Positions 37,664 to 50,202 of a stretch of DNA of 64,000 nt are shown here, piece by piece. The notes beneath the pieces are model-generated. The model was given only the letters and a program-made list of their open reading frames with translations, was not told where the DNA came from and searched no databases. The position numbers and the translations under genes were made by a program. The number at the start of each line of letters is the position of its first letter. Position 1 is the stretch's first letter. The stretch comes from Pegea sp. RAD2-039 (taxonomy: Eukaryota > Chordata > Thaliacea > Salpida > Salpidae). The stretch spans positions 4,211,001 to 4,275,000 of the forward strand of contig JAQGEQ010000192.1 in assembly GCA_034620365.1 (NCBI GenBank). The letters are read 5' to 3'.

Positions 37664-38110
37664 GTGCTGTGTGTCCTGAGTTATATTTTAGGGGGTTTTA
37701 ATTTTAGTAAAATTGATTGGAATAACCCGAATTTAGCATTTATTGGAAAATCGTTTAACTTGGATAGCGATAATACTAATTCAGCCATTCTAAGTCATGC
37801 CTTTGTAAGCTTTTTCAATGCCAATAATCTATCTCAGATGGCTACTTTTCTGACCCAAGTTAGTGGTAATACTTTGGATCTTCTTATCACATCAAAACCC
37901 GAGAACATTATCTACGTTGATCAAAAAGAACCTTTTGCTCTGACATGTGATTACAACATGATTGAATTCAAGTTCCATCAAACTTTTTCCATGAACGTTA
38001 AAACTTCAAGTAAACGGAACTTTTATCGTGGAAATTATAATGGTATTAACAAGTTTATTGTTGACTGGATTTCTGTTTTCAACTCTTCGAAGACATCACT
38101 ACTATTAGTG
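37664..38110 (+). pseudogene. Non-LTR retrotransposon endonuclease remnant
   Basis: The frame encodes the C-terminal half of an APE-type endonuclease as found in CR1/Jockey-like elements: GGFNFSKIDW, then NNLSQMATFLTQVSGNTLDLLITS, then PFALTCDYNMIEF. Family members usually read GDFN and SDH at the first and last motifs. Here the catalytic Asp is replaced by Gly and the terminal Asp-His by Asp-Tyr, so it is not catalytic. No start domain precedes it and no intact reverse transcriptase follows. The frame runs on into a reversed repeat copy and stops at 38158. Confidence 0.72.
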
Positions 38111-38186
38111 CGATGCCCGAAGAGAGCACCTACCGCTAACACACATTCTCACAAATAACATCTATTAAGTTAGAAATATAAAATAA
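38107..38186 (-). repeat. Dispersed repeat copy C, inverted
   Basis: Read on the minus strand it carries ttctaacttaat, ttatttgtgagaatgtgtgt, tagcg and ggtgctctcttc, matching copies at 5873 and 6810. It supplies the last codons of the endonuclease remnant's open frame, so it was inserted into or joined to that element. Confidence 0.75.
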
Positions 38187-39681
38187 CCTTTAAATTTGAT
38201 TGAATAGATTTTGTTTGAAAAATGAAACTTTTTGGAAAGTGTTTTGCTAAATGTGTGGAGAATTGGTGATGGAAAATTAGAAAAAGAAGATTATAGCAAA
38301 AGTAACTTGACACCTTGACAAGAAACTTGCTGAATAAGAAAAGTATTTAGCAATACAAATTATTTCGTGGTGGGGTCAGTGGTTTAGAAAAGAACAAAAA
38401 CTTCTTTCGATATTAGTTTATTTTTTGTTAATGATTTGGTAGAGCTCAACAAAAACTTTAAAATAAGCAATCCTGATTGTGCTTTAGGACCATCACCGGA
38501 ATATTTCATCATCCTACCTGATATCGAAAAACACACCATATTTATTTGCCAACTTACAACGTAATATATATCAAATATAGCTGCAGCATCTATCAACACT
38601 TTTAATGTAGCCAAATATAATAATATCAATAAATCTTAGACAATGAATTAGTTTTGCCTTTCAAAAAACCAACCAGAAATTCTCGTTTCAAGTGTAGAAA
38701 AAAGAAATAAATTTCAATGCTAAGAATGTAGACTAAGAAAAGTTATCGTAGGTTGCTTGATTTTGGAATTGAAAACACTTTTCTCAAAAATATTGTAGTT
38801 CCTTCTTGTTATTGGTAACAAATCACGTACTTTTGAGGGCTGACGGATTTAAAAAATGGTTCTTTAAATAATTTTGAAGATCTGGGCGAATACCAAGTAG
38901 ATATTAAATTAAGATAAAAACTTAGCCATCAAAGTTGTCCTCGAAAAGTTGGATTAGAATGCACTAATTGATCAACTAATGTGGACCTTAAAGTGGCTAT
39001 TCTTCTTTTTCGTTAGTAAAGTGGGTACACTAAACAGTCATGATTCGTCAGCAAGCTACTAATAGATACAAAAAATGTAACAAGTTGTTCCTAAAAGTTT
39101 TTTCCACTTTTATACTTCAAATCAGGGTGGATAAAGAAATTTGTCAGTGCATCTAAATAGGATATGAACTGTTTCAGGTTAGTCAGTTTCAAAAACTATC
39201 AAACAAAAAGTTAATATTCACAATTAGTGATTTGCTAATAAAAGATGTTTTTGTAAAAGCTACATTATAATATAACTGGGGCAGAATATAAAATGAAAAT
39301 TCTCTTGGTAACTATACAACAATTTAGATTTATATTTATTCAATAGTTTGTTTGTTGTACATCAGATAATACTTTGAAATAAAACTACTTTTTATTCATT
39401 TACTGATTAGAATTGCGCAAAATACCTGATTGAAAATCTCTGAAACAGTTAACATGGATGTAATTGATCTTAGCAGAAAAATGTTTAATTACTCTCAGTT
39501 GTGATAAAAACTCGAAAACTTCAAACTTGCTACTAAAAGAGTTCTAAAGTAAATCACAAACTGAACTTTTCAACAAATTCAAAAACCGGAGCTTTTTAAA
39601 CTCACAGCTGATATTTTCATATAAGCGCACGAGCCAGGATTTAATTGCATATATCAAAAAAGAAAGCGACAAACTGTTCAA
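38187..39681. other. Repeat-derived, decayed sequence
   Basis: Apart from a possible reverse-transcriptase fragment at 38415-38572, no gene is supported. Composition is less AT-rich than the surrounding spacers, with frequent stops in all frames, as expected for decayed transposon DNA. Confidence 0.45.
38415..38572 (+). pseudogene. Possible reverse-transcriptase remnant
   Basis: One plus-strand frame reads SLFFVNDLVELNKNF before a stop. LF-x-NDL is the stretch that follows the PQGS motif in non-LTR reverse transcriptases. No ADDT/ADD active-site motif follows and the frame is interrupted, so this is at most a relic, perhaps of the element whose endonuclease lies at 37664. Confidence 0.3.
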
Positions 39682-42600
39682 CTATATTAGGTAATCACCC
39701 TTTTCTAGTAACTCGTAAATTTCTGCAGTTAAAAGTTTGAATGACTTTGTCACATGATCAGTTATATAGAAAGTAGAGTGGTTGGATTGGAACGGGTTAA
39801 AACTTTGAGCTTTCAAAGTATTCTTTTTAAGTTTGAAAGTTCCAGTCATCTCAAGGTCTTTTTCAACTCTTTAAAAACAAATTAATTAAAATAGTTTTAA
39901 AAAATGTTAAAAAGAAATGATTTGTACCTGATAAATACAGGACGCGCATACACAGGCAAGTTTGAAGTGATGTATTCATAAAATGTTTTTGTATCCAGTT
40001 GAGTTTCATCTTTATTCAATATTAGAGCAGCCATACCAGCACGACCTTCAGTTCCTGTTAAAAACAGTTTGAAGATACAAATTGTAGAGAAAATAGAAAG
40101 TACCTTGAACTTCAACACCATAAACATTAGCCAAATATATTTGAGGAGCATTACTGAGAATATCTCCGACTTCATTCGTCGAGACGTTTTCTCCTTTCCA
40201 ACGATAAGTATCTCCAACTCGATCACAGAAGAAGACTCGATATTTATCATCTCTTATCATCAAATCACCGGAATTAAAATATTTGTCACCTTTCTACAAT
40301 GATTTCATTTACGATGAGGTCATCTTTGATACCCGCTTACCTTGAAAACATCAAACAAGATCTTTTTTTCTGTTAGCTCCTTAGCTCCTTTGTATGATGA
40401 GATTTCGAAATTCTTTTTAATTTGCCCAACTACTAGCCCAGGTTCATTAAAATCCGCAAGAACCGCTCTTTAAATCAAACTTCGTGTTTATTTCTAGTTG
40501 ATATTATCAGCTAATTTTTGAGACATAATCTCTATGTTTTACGAGGAGTTCTACATCCTAGATCAATTTTTTAGCATCGAGAATTTATCTCGAGTCGCTG
40601 GCATACAAATCAGAGTTTTTATAATGCTGTCAGACGATTTAAAATTGTTGTCTACAAAGATATCGTTAAAAGAAAATTTCTGATCAACTTTGTCTAACCT
40701 TCCATGCTCATCACGCACAACTTCTTCAGTTTCAGCATCGTATTTGATGATGTAAGCACCTATGATTAGCTGGTAGAAACAAATTTGAAGTCAATTAAGT
40801 CCAAGATGAAAATTCAAAAGATAATTACATGGTATTTAACAAATCAGTAATTATAGTTTGTTCGGAGAAAACAACAAAAATTTTATTTATCCCCAAAAAA
40901 CAGAAAGTTTCAAATAAAAGTTTGAAATATTTTTAAAGAAGCGAATAAGTTGATATTTTTGATAATTTATATTTGAAACTAAAATAGTCAGTTTCATAGC
41001 GTTCTTTCAGTCGGTTATCTTTAAAAAGTTTCCAATAAATCCAATAAAATACAAAATATGAGACTTTTAACATCTTAACAAAATGATGATGAAATTCTTT
41101 AGACGAATTGTTTGTGAGAAAATGTTGAAAAGAAATGTTGTTAGAAGTAATTTTACATCAAAATCATAAGTTCCAATTACCTGAGATATAGGAGTTAGTT
41201 TACCAACGCAAGCAAAATCATTAAACAAATTGATGAATCCAATATTCCCTTCAGTTGCAGCATAAAGTTCGAAAACTTTGATTTGATTTCCATAACGATT
41301 TAAAAATGTCTTCCAAACATCAGGTCGTAGTCCATTTCCGATGATAGCTCGAACGCAATGGTTGTGATCACTAGAAGTCTGACAAACAGAAGTTAACAGA
41401 CATCTTCACTTAAACAAGTTACCTGTGGTGTGGAACACACGTATCTCATCGTCTCTCCGATGTATTGAACGATCGTTACTTTGTGTCGTCTACAATCAGG
41501 CCAAAGTTGACTGGCAGAAAACTTCTTTCTCAATACCATTGAACATCCTGAAATTAATCAAGTATTTATAAATCAAAAGATAATTTCATCAAGAAGTTTT
41601 CAAATACTGTGAAAGAATGTCAAGAATCTGTTATTGAGTAATGTATAAGGAAAAGAAAACCATAAAAAGAAGAAATAATTATTAGAAACTTTGATAAAAA
41701 CAAAGCCACATGACAAATGAGGCATTTTTCAATATAAACAGTTGAAAAGATAAAAGTAAAGAAAAAGTAAGAAATAAAAAAGATTAAATAATTTCCTTAT
41801 CAGATCAAACCTGACATTAAAGTTAACCCGACTCCTATAGCAGCAGCTGCAGCATGGTATAGAGGAAGAGGAACATAAATGACATCTTCACTAGTGAGGT
41901 TCATGGCACTGGCAGCAACAGAAGCTCCTTTCCACGCCTTACTGGTTTTGAAGTTGACAGCCTTTGGAAGCCCTAAGAATAAAAAGCATGAGAGTTAGAA
42001 ACAAGATATTTTCAAAATTACACACCACCATTTCAGCAGGTGTTAAATCTGTTAGTGGCATTCGTAGAAATTTTATTTAGAGTAAGTTTCTCAAGGTTTA
42101 GTTTTGTGAACTGGGAAGTTTACAGATCAAAATCTACCCCATTGAATTTTTACTAACTTATAAGTTGTGTTCAAACATCAACATTTTATATTTTGATTTG
42201 CTTTTCAAGTTTTGAACATTTTTAAATATCGAATGTTAGAAATGTTAACTAAAAAAGTATTATCAATGATTAATTCATCATTTGCTACAACTGACAAAAT
42301 ATTTGATAAATTTTAAAAGATTAAAAGGTGACTGAAAAAGATATAAATAATTCCGAGTCACAAAAGCAGCAAATTTATCAAACAAGTATTTCACCAGTAG
42401 TTCCAGATGTATAGATGTAACAAGAGTTATCTTCATCACTAAAATCTCCTCTCCACTCTTTTGGGATTTCATCAGAACTTTCATTTGCTAATAAAACAAA
42501 ATTAAGTAATCGCAAAAGGAAATGACACATCAATTTCAGATTTCGTTTACAGGCAGAAGAGTGTTGAGTTATTTAATCTGATAACTAATATTAAACTTGA

Positions 42601-45204
42601 AAAAATGTTCAATTATTCATTCAATTTAATTTTTGTTGAAAGTTTATTTCAGAAATTTCAAAGATTGTGTTTGCTTACTTGGTACTATCAAGTTTTAAGT
42701 AAACAATATTTTAATATCAGATATAAAATAACTGAAAATTAATTGAAAATATTCTTTATAAATTTAAGTTAAAACTTATGTTTATCTTGAAGGAAAACTA
42801 CAAACAGAAAAACAGTTTAAATATATTTGAAATATTTACAGTTGAATTAGCCATATAAGGAGGAATTTTTGGTAATTTGAAGGTATGTGTTTCCTGTTAT
42901 ACAAAATTATACTTCAGTGAAACTATCGACTTCAAAGTTGCCGATCTGGATTTATGAAAGGAATTCTTTGGAATTAATGGCTTCTGAACTTTGATTAACT
43001 TTATTCGCGAGTGCTAAAGGTAATAAAGTTTAAAGAAAAGGAAGAGAAACAAAAATACCAGTTTAAATAAAATAAATACTAACCAAGAAGATTTGAAAAA
43101 ATTTCAAATGTGCAATCTTCAACATGATCATATACAAAAACCCTGATTCCTCGCTCAATTAAATCTTTTTCAATCTCTTTAACTGCCTAAAGATAATTTT
43201 ATATAAAGCATTCCAGTTTACAAAGAGCAAAACTAAAGTACTTACTTTTACAATGGTTAAGTCTGATCCAATAATAAACACTTTTGCTTCTGAAACATCT
43301 ATACAGTGTAAAAGAGATTTCAGTCTTAATTGGTAGTTAATAAAAGCAGTAGTTGCTCCAATGTTGTTTGCGCCAAACCAGATTGCCAAGAATGAGGGTT
43401 GATTCATCATCATCAAAGCAATCTTGTACAAAAATAAAAAAAGTTTAATATAATATTAAACAATTGAAGAAAATTAGGTGAAATTTGAAGGAAAATAAAT
43501 TTTGAACATAACTAAAGTAGGTTTCCATTTTGAATGTTTCAGAGAAATAAGCATTAAATTAAAATTAAAGGTTGAAAAAAAGCTTCATTTTTAGTTGTAA
43601 CTACATTTTCAAGTTGAAAAATACTTTAGAAACATTAAAATATACCTGAAAATGTTAACTATTACTAAAAAGGGGCTTGCTTGTTTTGGACACACTTTTT
43701 GGGGTCAAGGTTTTGTATTTTGTCTCAAATTAAATGCTTTATGATAAATTCAGACCTAAGGTTTGCTAGGATGAAACTTTTGTGTAAACTTCACGTTTGT
43801 AAACTTACAATGATAAAATAAACTTACAGAATTACTCAGTGATTACGAAGAAATAATCATGTAGAAAATTATACATTTGAAGAAACAACAATTTTTTATA
43901 CAACTAATTACGACTAAAAGTTAATAAAAATCAAAAAACTAAAACAAGGAAATGTAAGAAAGATTTATACATTAAGTAATAACAAATATATTTGGAAAGC
44001 TATTACAGGCACTAGCAAAATTATAATCGAAAACAGATTAATTATAATTCATATCAAAAGTTTTGATACATGGAAAGTTAAACCTAAACAAAGCAAGAGT
44101 TGATACACAAATTAAATGATTCTAACTTTATCAAATGGAACAACTCCCAGCTTTCTCAAAGTTCTTCCATGTTTATTCATCCAGTTAAACATTTTCAAGT
44201 AACTCCATTTTTCAGAATTATAGAGAAGAAATGTTGCCTCTGGATTGCTTTTTGCTGTTTCACCTAAACTATATTAAAAGCATAAATTAAATTGATGAAT
44301 GTTCAAATAGAAAAGATTTATAAAAGTCAGGAACATCACTATTAAAAACTGGAATGCAGTGGACACTAAACTACCCACAATCTTTACACCCGATATTCAA
44401 TGAAACTGCTGAGCGACATTGAGGTCACCAGATTTCTGTTTGGGTTTACTCCCAAAGTTCTCCTACGGTGAGGATACTATTCACCCATATTTGGATAATT
44501 TCTGAGTTTGATAGCTCAAGGCATATCTACAAAAGCGAAGTGAAATTTGAACCCAACATACAAAGTACAATAGATTAGCAGCTAATCAAATGTGATAGGG
44601 AAAAGTTGATAAAAATCAGGGTAAAAGGGCGTTGTTAGTCTATTTTATGACAATATTTGTCAGAGACTCAAAACTTCGAATTTAAAGCCGGAGTTGGAGT
44701 CTCATAGGCAGTTCATCACTATACTCAGTGCAGTTCTGATACCCCTACAATGCCAGTTGGGCGTAGCCACATTAGTCCTATTCCACAATACCTTGTTAGC
44801 ATGGAGAGTGGAATTCTGCTGCATGCGCAACAACTGGATTTACATAATATCTGCCCTGACTTACATCATGACCATTCTCAACCAAAACAGGTAATCACTA
44901 TTATCTTAAAGGTTTGACTGAGATGGGACTGGATGTAACATGATGGATAACATTAGACAGTGAAAGTTAAGCAATATTTTAAAAGGAAGTTAAAAAAAGT
45001 TTTAAATTCAGTTAAGCATTACCAATCACATAACAACTTCTTTTTTCGTTTTAGCTTTATGAACAGCCTTAAAGATCTTGCTAGAAAAAGAATGAACCTA
45101 AGATCTTCAATGATAGATGGGAAGAAGAATTTTAAAATATACCATGTAGGTACAAATAGCCCAGCGGTGGAGGCCAAAAGAAATAAAAAATATTCAAAAG
45201 ACAT
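39682..45204 (-). CDS. SLC27A: SLC27/FATP very-long-chain acyl-CoA synthetase (13+ exons)
   Basis: Transcript-order exons: 45204-45038, (one exon apparently not located), 44263-44127, 43422-43246, 43186-43084, 42487-42395, 41972-41811, 41547-41423, 41378-41181, 40769-40699, 40467-40341, 40293-40104, 40054-39928, 39868-39682. The first exon encodes a membrane anchor (LFLLASTAGLFVPTWYILKF) and RSLRLFIK. Then come IALMMMNQPSFLAIWFGA, the AMP-binding YIYTSGTTGLPK (split by an intron), LPLYHAAA, KKFSASQLWPDC, IVQYIGE, YAATEGN, and the FATP signature region DRVGDTYRWKGENVST and VYGVEVQGTEGRAGMAA, with ITGTFK-like MTGTFKLKK near the C-terminus. FATPs activate long and very long fatty acids to CoA esters at ER, plasma or peroxisomal membranes, driving uptake. 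From exon 44263 onward all phases fit. Exon 1 (phase 2) and exon 44263 (phase 1) do not join directly, so an exon of about 20-30 codons is missing in my model. Confidence 0.88.
44335..44605 (-). repeat. tRNA-Ser-derived SINE copy in the FATP gene
   Basis: On the minus strand 44602-44535 resembles tRNA-Ser(GCT): AGCTGCTAATCTATTGTACT spans the anticodon arm with GCT in the loop, followed by GTTGGGTTCAAATTTCAC with a B box. A body follows, containing GGTGAATAGT and ACTTTGGGAGTAAACCCAAA. Related blocks (GTGAATAGT, AAGTAAACCTGAATAGAAA) occur in the body of the copy at 15235-15705, so both probably belong to one family. It lies between the first FATP exon and exon 44263. Confidence 0.6.
44640..44910 (+). 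repeat. GC-richer segment, probable repeat
   Basis: About 270 bases differ sharply in composition from their surroundings (for example ccagttgggcgtagccacat and ctgctgcatgcgcaacaact). A 66-codon open frame at 44694-44894 matches no family I know. It lies in the 5' intron region of the FATP gene beside the SINE. Most likely a mobile-element fragment; it could also hide the missing FATP exon on the minus strand, though none was seen. Confidence 0.35.
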
Positions 45205-45419
45205 TTAAAACTTCGCTAAAAGTAAATAGTTATAAAGTTCTAAGAAATAATAGAAACAACTTTCAAGAGTTATTATCAAGCTCTTTATTATTCCAAATTA
45301 GAGTTTAAGATATAAAACAATTATAACAACAACAATTTTTGGATATTCTTATTTAACGGAACAAGATATATTTTACTTTCTGACTAAAATTATAATTTAA
45401 ACTTAATCTTATTTATCTA

Positions 45420-45760
45420 AAAAGATTTATTTATTTTACTCAATGCATGGCTGCAGATGACAAATTATACAGCTCTTAAATTGAACAAAGAAAAAACGAT
45501 ATGACTATAAAGCTAAAAAAAGGTTTAAAATTGTATAGTAACTACACATATATATGGCAATTCATAAAAGTCTACAAAATATGTTACAGCTCAATATAAA
45601 TAATGTATAAAAATAAGAAAATTTAAAGACATAAATAAATATATGCTATGAATCAAAAATACAAATTAAGTGGAGAAAACGAAGAAATAGGCAACATACA
45701 ACCTTGATAACAAAATTGCTTAAATGATATTTGTAAAGCAAAATTTTATAAAGATAATAT
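45420..45760 (+). repeat. Dispersed repeat, member 2 of a pair
   Basis: Shares ordered blocks with 36890-37175: atggctgcagatgacaaatt, atacagctc, gaatcaaaaatac, gaaataggcaacatac and a following ttgcttaaat. Same orientation as member 1, with similar spacing between blocks. Sequence to about 46300 may belong to the same old element, but there is no second copy in this window to show it. Confidence 0.6.
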
Positions 45761-48700
45761 TTTAACATATATTCAATTTTAAATTTTTAAGAGGTTTTGA
45801 TAAAGTAATTGAGTTAGAAAGAAGTCCTATAAAAAAAGATGTTGTACTTCAATGAATGTTTCTAAGTTGTAAGTCAATTTTGAATGATGAGCCTTTAAGG
45901 ACATATGAAAGATATTTAAAGAAAACGTTAAAGTTATGAGGACAATAAATAATAATAATTTTAAATATAAGGTCAGATGATGATAGTTTAGTAGACTGCA
46001 AAGTAGATTAAAAAATAACTGTTAAAGAGAAACTAAAATATTTAACATCATGAACAAAGAACATTAAATGTTTAAAAGCACATTAGACCTCAAGAAAGAT
46101 TAAAACACAGTTTTTAATGATGACTTGTTGCTGTTGATAAGAAATTGTTTAAGTTTAATATTGACTAAGGTTAATATCAAATTGCCTAAGGGTCTTTGCT
46201 AATAAGAATGTGAAATCAAATCAAAAGCTTTGTGATGTCTCTATAAATGATATTATTAGTTAGATTAATTTCAGAGCCTTAGTGATCATCTCTCAAAAGG
46301 ATCTTTGAAAAAATAACTCAAATTGAAAATCAGAAAGAACAATTTTGTGGAGAAGATTAGTCTGATTTTTTGAAGAATGATTAATAAGAGAAACTGGTTT
46401 ATATTTTAGTAGCTTATTTCTATTTCCATTGAAAAAGTACATAACTAGAAGATAATAAAGAATTAATTTAGCATAAAAATAAATACAAAGCTTATAAAAA
46501 CTAATCCATCTTTTATTCTAGCCTCTAAAAACAATAAAAACCTTCAAAATAAGTCAAATGTTTAAAATAATATTACAATCCATATCCGTATATAAAAAAG
46601 GGGAAAAGTAATATACTACAAAGTAATTTAATACGAGAAATACAAACTACAAAAACAGGGTAATAATTGAAAAAGTATCAAAGTTCACCATTGTTTTCAA
46701 ATACAAAAAGTAAACAAAATTTCCAAAGAACAAATATAAAAAAACAATTTCTTATCTATTTATAGACAAAAATTATAAATCAGTAAAATAAATCAACATT
46801 TCTGAAATTTAATTGAAGCTTTTACAACATTTCACAATTTAGTTTATGTTATAAACACATTGCAGTATAAACACTAAAAGCACAAGTAAATAAAACATTT
46901 AAACATATTTAAAGTTTTTGACATCAAAAAACTCCCTAAGTAACAACTTATAAAAACATAAAAATTTATACTTAACTTGCAAGCCTACTTTTCTAATAAC
47001 AACTGAAATTTTAGTTTAAAAATTAAGATTTTTTACTTACAACTAAAGAACTAAGATATAAATTTATGTCTTAATACCTTTCCAACAAATCGTATATTGC
47101 AAGATATGACTTTCAAATTACGTCTTATGTATCAAGTGGTTGGTCTATAAATTAAATTAGAGTAAGATTTATCAACTCATAAACCAAGTCTTAAAATAAG
47201 ATAGAAAAATATAGGTTGAATTAAAGTTACAAAAGTTGATTTATTAACTCGAATTGTAAAACTATTTTACCAAGAACTGGCTGAACTGTGACCCAAAAAT
47301 ATATTAAAAAACAAGATCAATCACTTGTAAATGAACTTAACCCTATAAGTTTTTGCTTGCAGAATAAACTGGTTAAGTTTAAAAAAGAGCTTACTACTTT
47401 TCTTTTGAAACTTATTTCACCTTTTAGTGTAAAAACATTCGGTAGATAAAATGTATCTGAAATTTATATTAAGAACAATTCCGCACTTTTATATAAAACA
47501 GCTAATAGACAAGTTGTAAAAAACATAAAAATTCTAGTGATGAGACAAAAGATTCAATTTTGTTTAAAATTAATTTAAAATTGCAAACAGAAAATTATTT
47601 GATGTTTTAGAATAAAAAATTGATATTCTATCAAATCATATAAAGCAGTACAGCTTAATTTTTTTTTTATAAAACATTTTAAAAACAAAAAAACATCCAA
47701 TAAATATAAAAAACTTAAATGAGCTGAAAGTTTATAATTTGTGCTAAGCTATGTTTGACATCCAGCTTTATCAAACTCATCTGCTGTTAGTCGACACTCT
47801 TTTAACGATTGAAATATTAACAAGTCAGCAAAATACCTTTTTTAACTTAGGGATGGTAATTAGCTACAAAAACTTTAAGAGTTCAAACTTAAATTTAATT
47901 TTTTGTGAGAAAATTTCTTTAGAAGCATTCTTAATTTTAGTAAATTTATTAAAATAGTTTTCATCTAAAAATTTATCTCAATAGTAAACGAGATAACCTT
48001 AAACTTTATGAATAAGGTTGATTTTTCATGTGTTTTTGGAAACAAATTTGTTTTAATTACTGCTAAAACATTTATAGATAATATTTGTTTACTTTTTAAG
48101 TTTTTATGTCGATAGTTTCTAATATTTTTTTGTTTTGTTGTTTTAATACCTTAAATGTTATAAATTCTATAAAATAATTTTTTTTTAAAGATTGATGAAA
48201 ACTCAGTCGACTTTAACGATTTTCAAAAGATTTTCGCATGAGAGACACAGAATCTTACAAACAATAATTTTATTGATATATAAAGATTTAGCAACAACCC
48301 TACATCAACATTTAAACTTGTTTCGCATGATTTAAAAAGAACTTCAATAACAACTTTAGTTCTAACTTCAATAAATTAGTTTTAGTTTGCAACAATTTTT
48401 AATGATTTTAAGGAAATGATGGTTGAATAAAAATTCTTTTCCAAATAAAATTTTCTAAACTATTATCTCAAAAATTCTATTTGGATCAATATTGTTTAAC
48501 AGCATTATCGGTAAAACTAATTAGATTTTCTTGATGGAGCTTTGCTGCAAAACATTGATTTGATAAATAGTGATGGGCTGAACCGCTCAAATATTGGTTG
48601 GCTGTAAGATGCGTTGTACTTTTGAGGTGTCAAATTAGATATCTACAAAAAAGGCGCCTAAGTCTGATATAAGTGCTAAACATGTTGATTATTAATCACA

Positions 48701-50194
48701 TCGTTTTGAAGATTGAAGGGTTTTAATATAAGCTGTTGCTTGGTTTTGCTTGTATTGTATTTATTTTTATGATTAATTTGTTTGTAGAAAGGTATTTGAC
48801 TTTTGTAGGCGACAAAATTTTGGAAATCTATTATGATTATTATTTTGCTTTCATTGTTTTGGAATAACTGATACTCTGCATACCTGCCGATATTTTCAAA
48901 TACAAAAATCTTGTTAAGCTTTAAGCCTTAACTATCTAAGCATTAACAAATAAAAAGAGAACTGAAGATATTGCTGGTACATAGAAATTATTATTTATAA
49001 TCTTTTTAGTGCTTCATTTTTATGATTAAATTTGATTTAATCTAAATTATTTGTTAAAGCTTTTAAAGCAATTCTTAGATATTGTTTAGATTTTATCAAC
49101 AATCTTTTTAGGGATTCTATAAATTTGAAGAAATTAAAATTTCTATATAACTTTCAGTGAGGTATCTAACCTTTTAAGGCTTTTCAAAAGTCTATGAGAA
49201 GGTTACAATTCATCAAATTTTTGACCAAACAGTTTCTACTGATATAAGCTTTGTCCAGCGTGATTGAAGCTTGGTCTATAAACAACTACTAGTGGTAAGT
49301 TTCAAAGTAAGTTATTAAATATAAACAATTTTTATTAACTTCCAAAATATAATCAATTTTGTTTTAAACTATTTATTATTATTTTTCTTTGCTTTATATT
49401 GAAAGTTCTAAAATTCTAAAGAATTAACCACATATTAACATGAGTTACACAACCTTTTTTTCTGTTGTCTCTTAAATAGAATTAATACCAAAATAATTTT
49501 TCGTAAAAGAAGTTCTGATCAAACTTAGTTGTTAAGCTGATCATATTCTAGCTTAAAAATGCATATTTAAGTAGAACTGCATTTAAAACTAAATTTATGT
49601 ACTTTTACAAGTTCAGTTAAAATTGAATGTATATTAGAGAGTTTAATGTTGATAGCTGTTAAGTAAGAAAAGCCTTTGATTACCAAGAAGGCTCTACCTT
49701 AGAAAGTTCTAAGAAAAGCTTTTGGGGGTAAAACACAGAATGTCAGCAGAAAAAATTTCAAAGTGTTTAAAAGTCAAATTTCAGATCAATGCTTATTATA
49801 TTTACGAGTGTATTTACAAATCAACAAGCTGTGAGTATTTACATAAATGTTTAATTTAGTTTTTATACTAAAAGATATCCAGATAAATTCAGCGGATTAT
49901 AAAACAAAAAACTACTCATACAAAATCGAAATAAGAAAATGAAAACTTCTTAAAATTCCTTCTTATCAATTTCTGCTTTCAATCATTTGGATTCGTTATA
50001 AACTTTTAGGCAAAGTTTCAATGAACTTCATTTGAACTTCCACAAATAATCGAAGAAACTTTAAAGAAGTTTGTAAACACAACAACTTCAATCTCAAATC
50101 AACAACTATCCATCGCGACTAAGGCAGCTGCAATAAAACGCGCGCCTCCGAATCCCTTGCGGATTCCATTTTCAACCGTTCTTACCTTCTCATA

Positions 50195-50202
50195 TGACGT
50201 CA
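50195..50202. promoter_or_regulatory. CRE palindrome TGACGTCA in a GC-richer island
   Basis: The full 8-base CREB/ATF consensus lies within about 140 bases of unusually GC-rich sequence (aaaacgcgcgcctccgaatc nearby) in an otherwise AT-rich desert. On the minus strand the same site overlaps ATG ACG TCA TAT GAG AAG followed by GTAAGA, so a first exon of an unrecognised gene is also possible. Function is inferred from consensus only. Confidence 0.3.

Noticed and set aside
45019..45208. Plus-strand basic open frame at 44960-45208
   Set aside because: The minus strand here encodes the FATP membrane-anchor exon, which explains the open frame.
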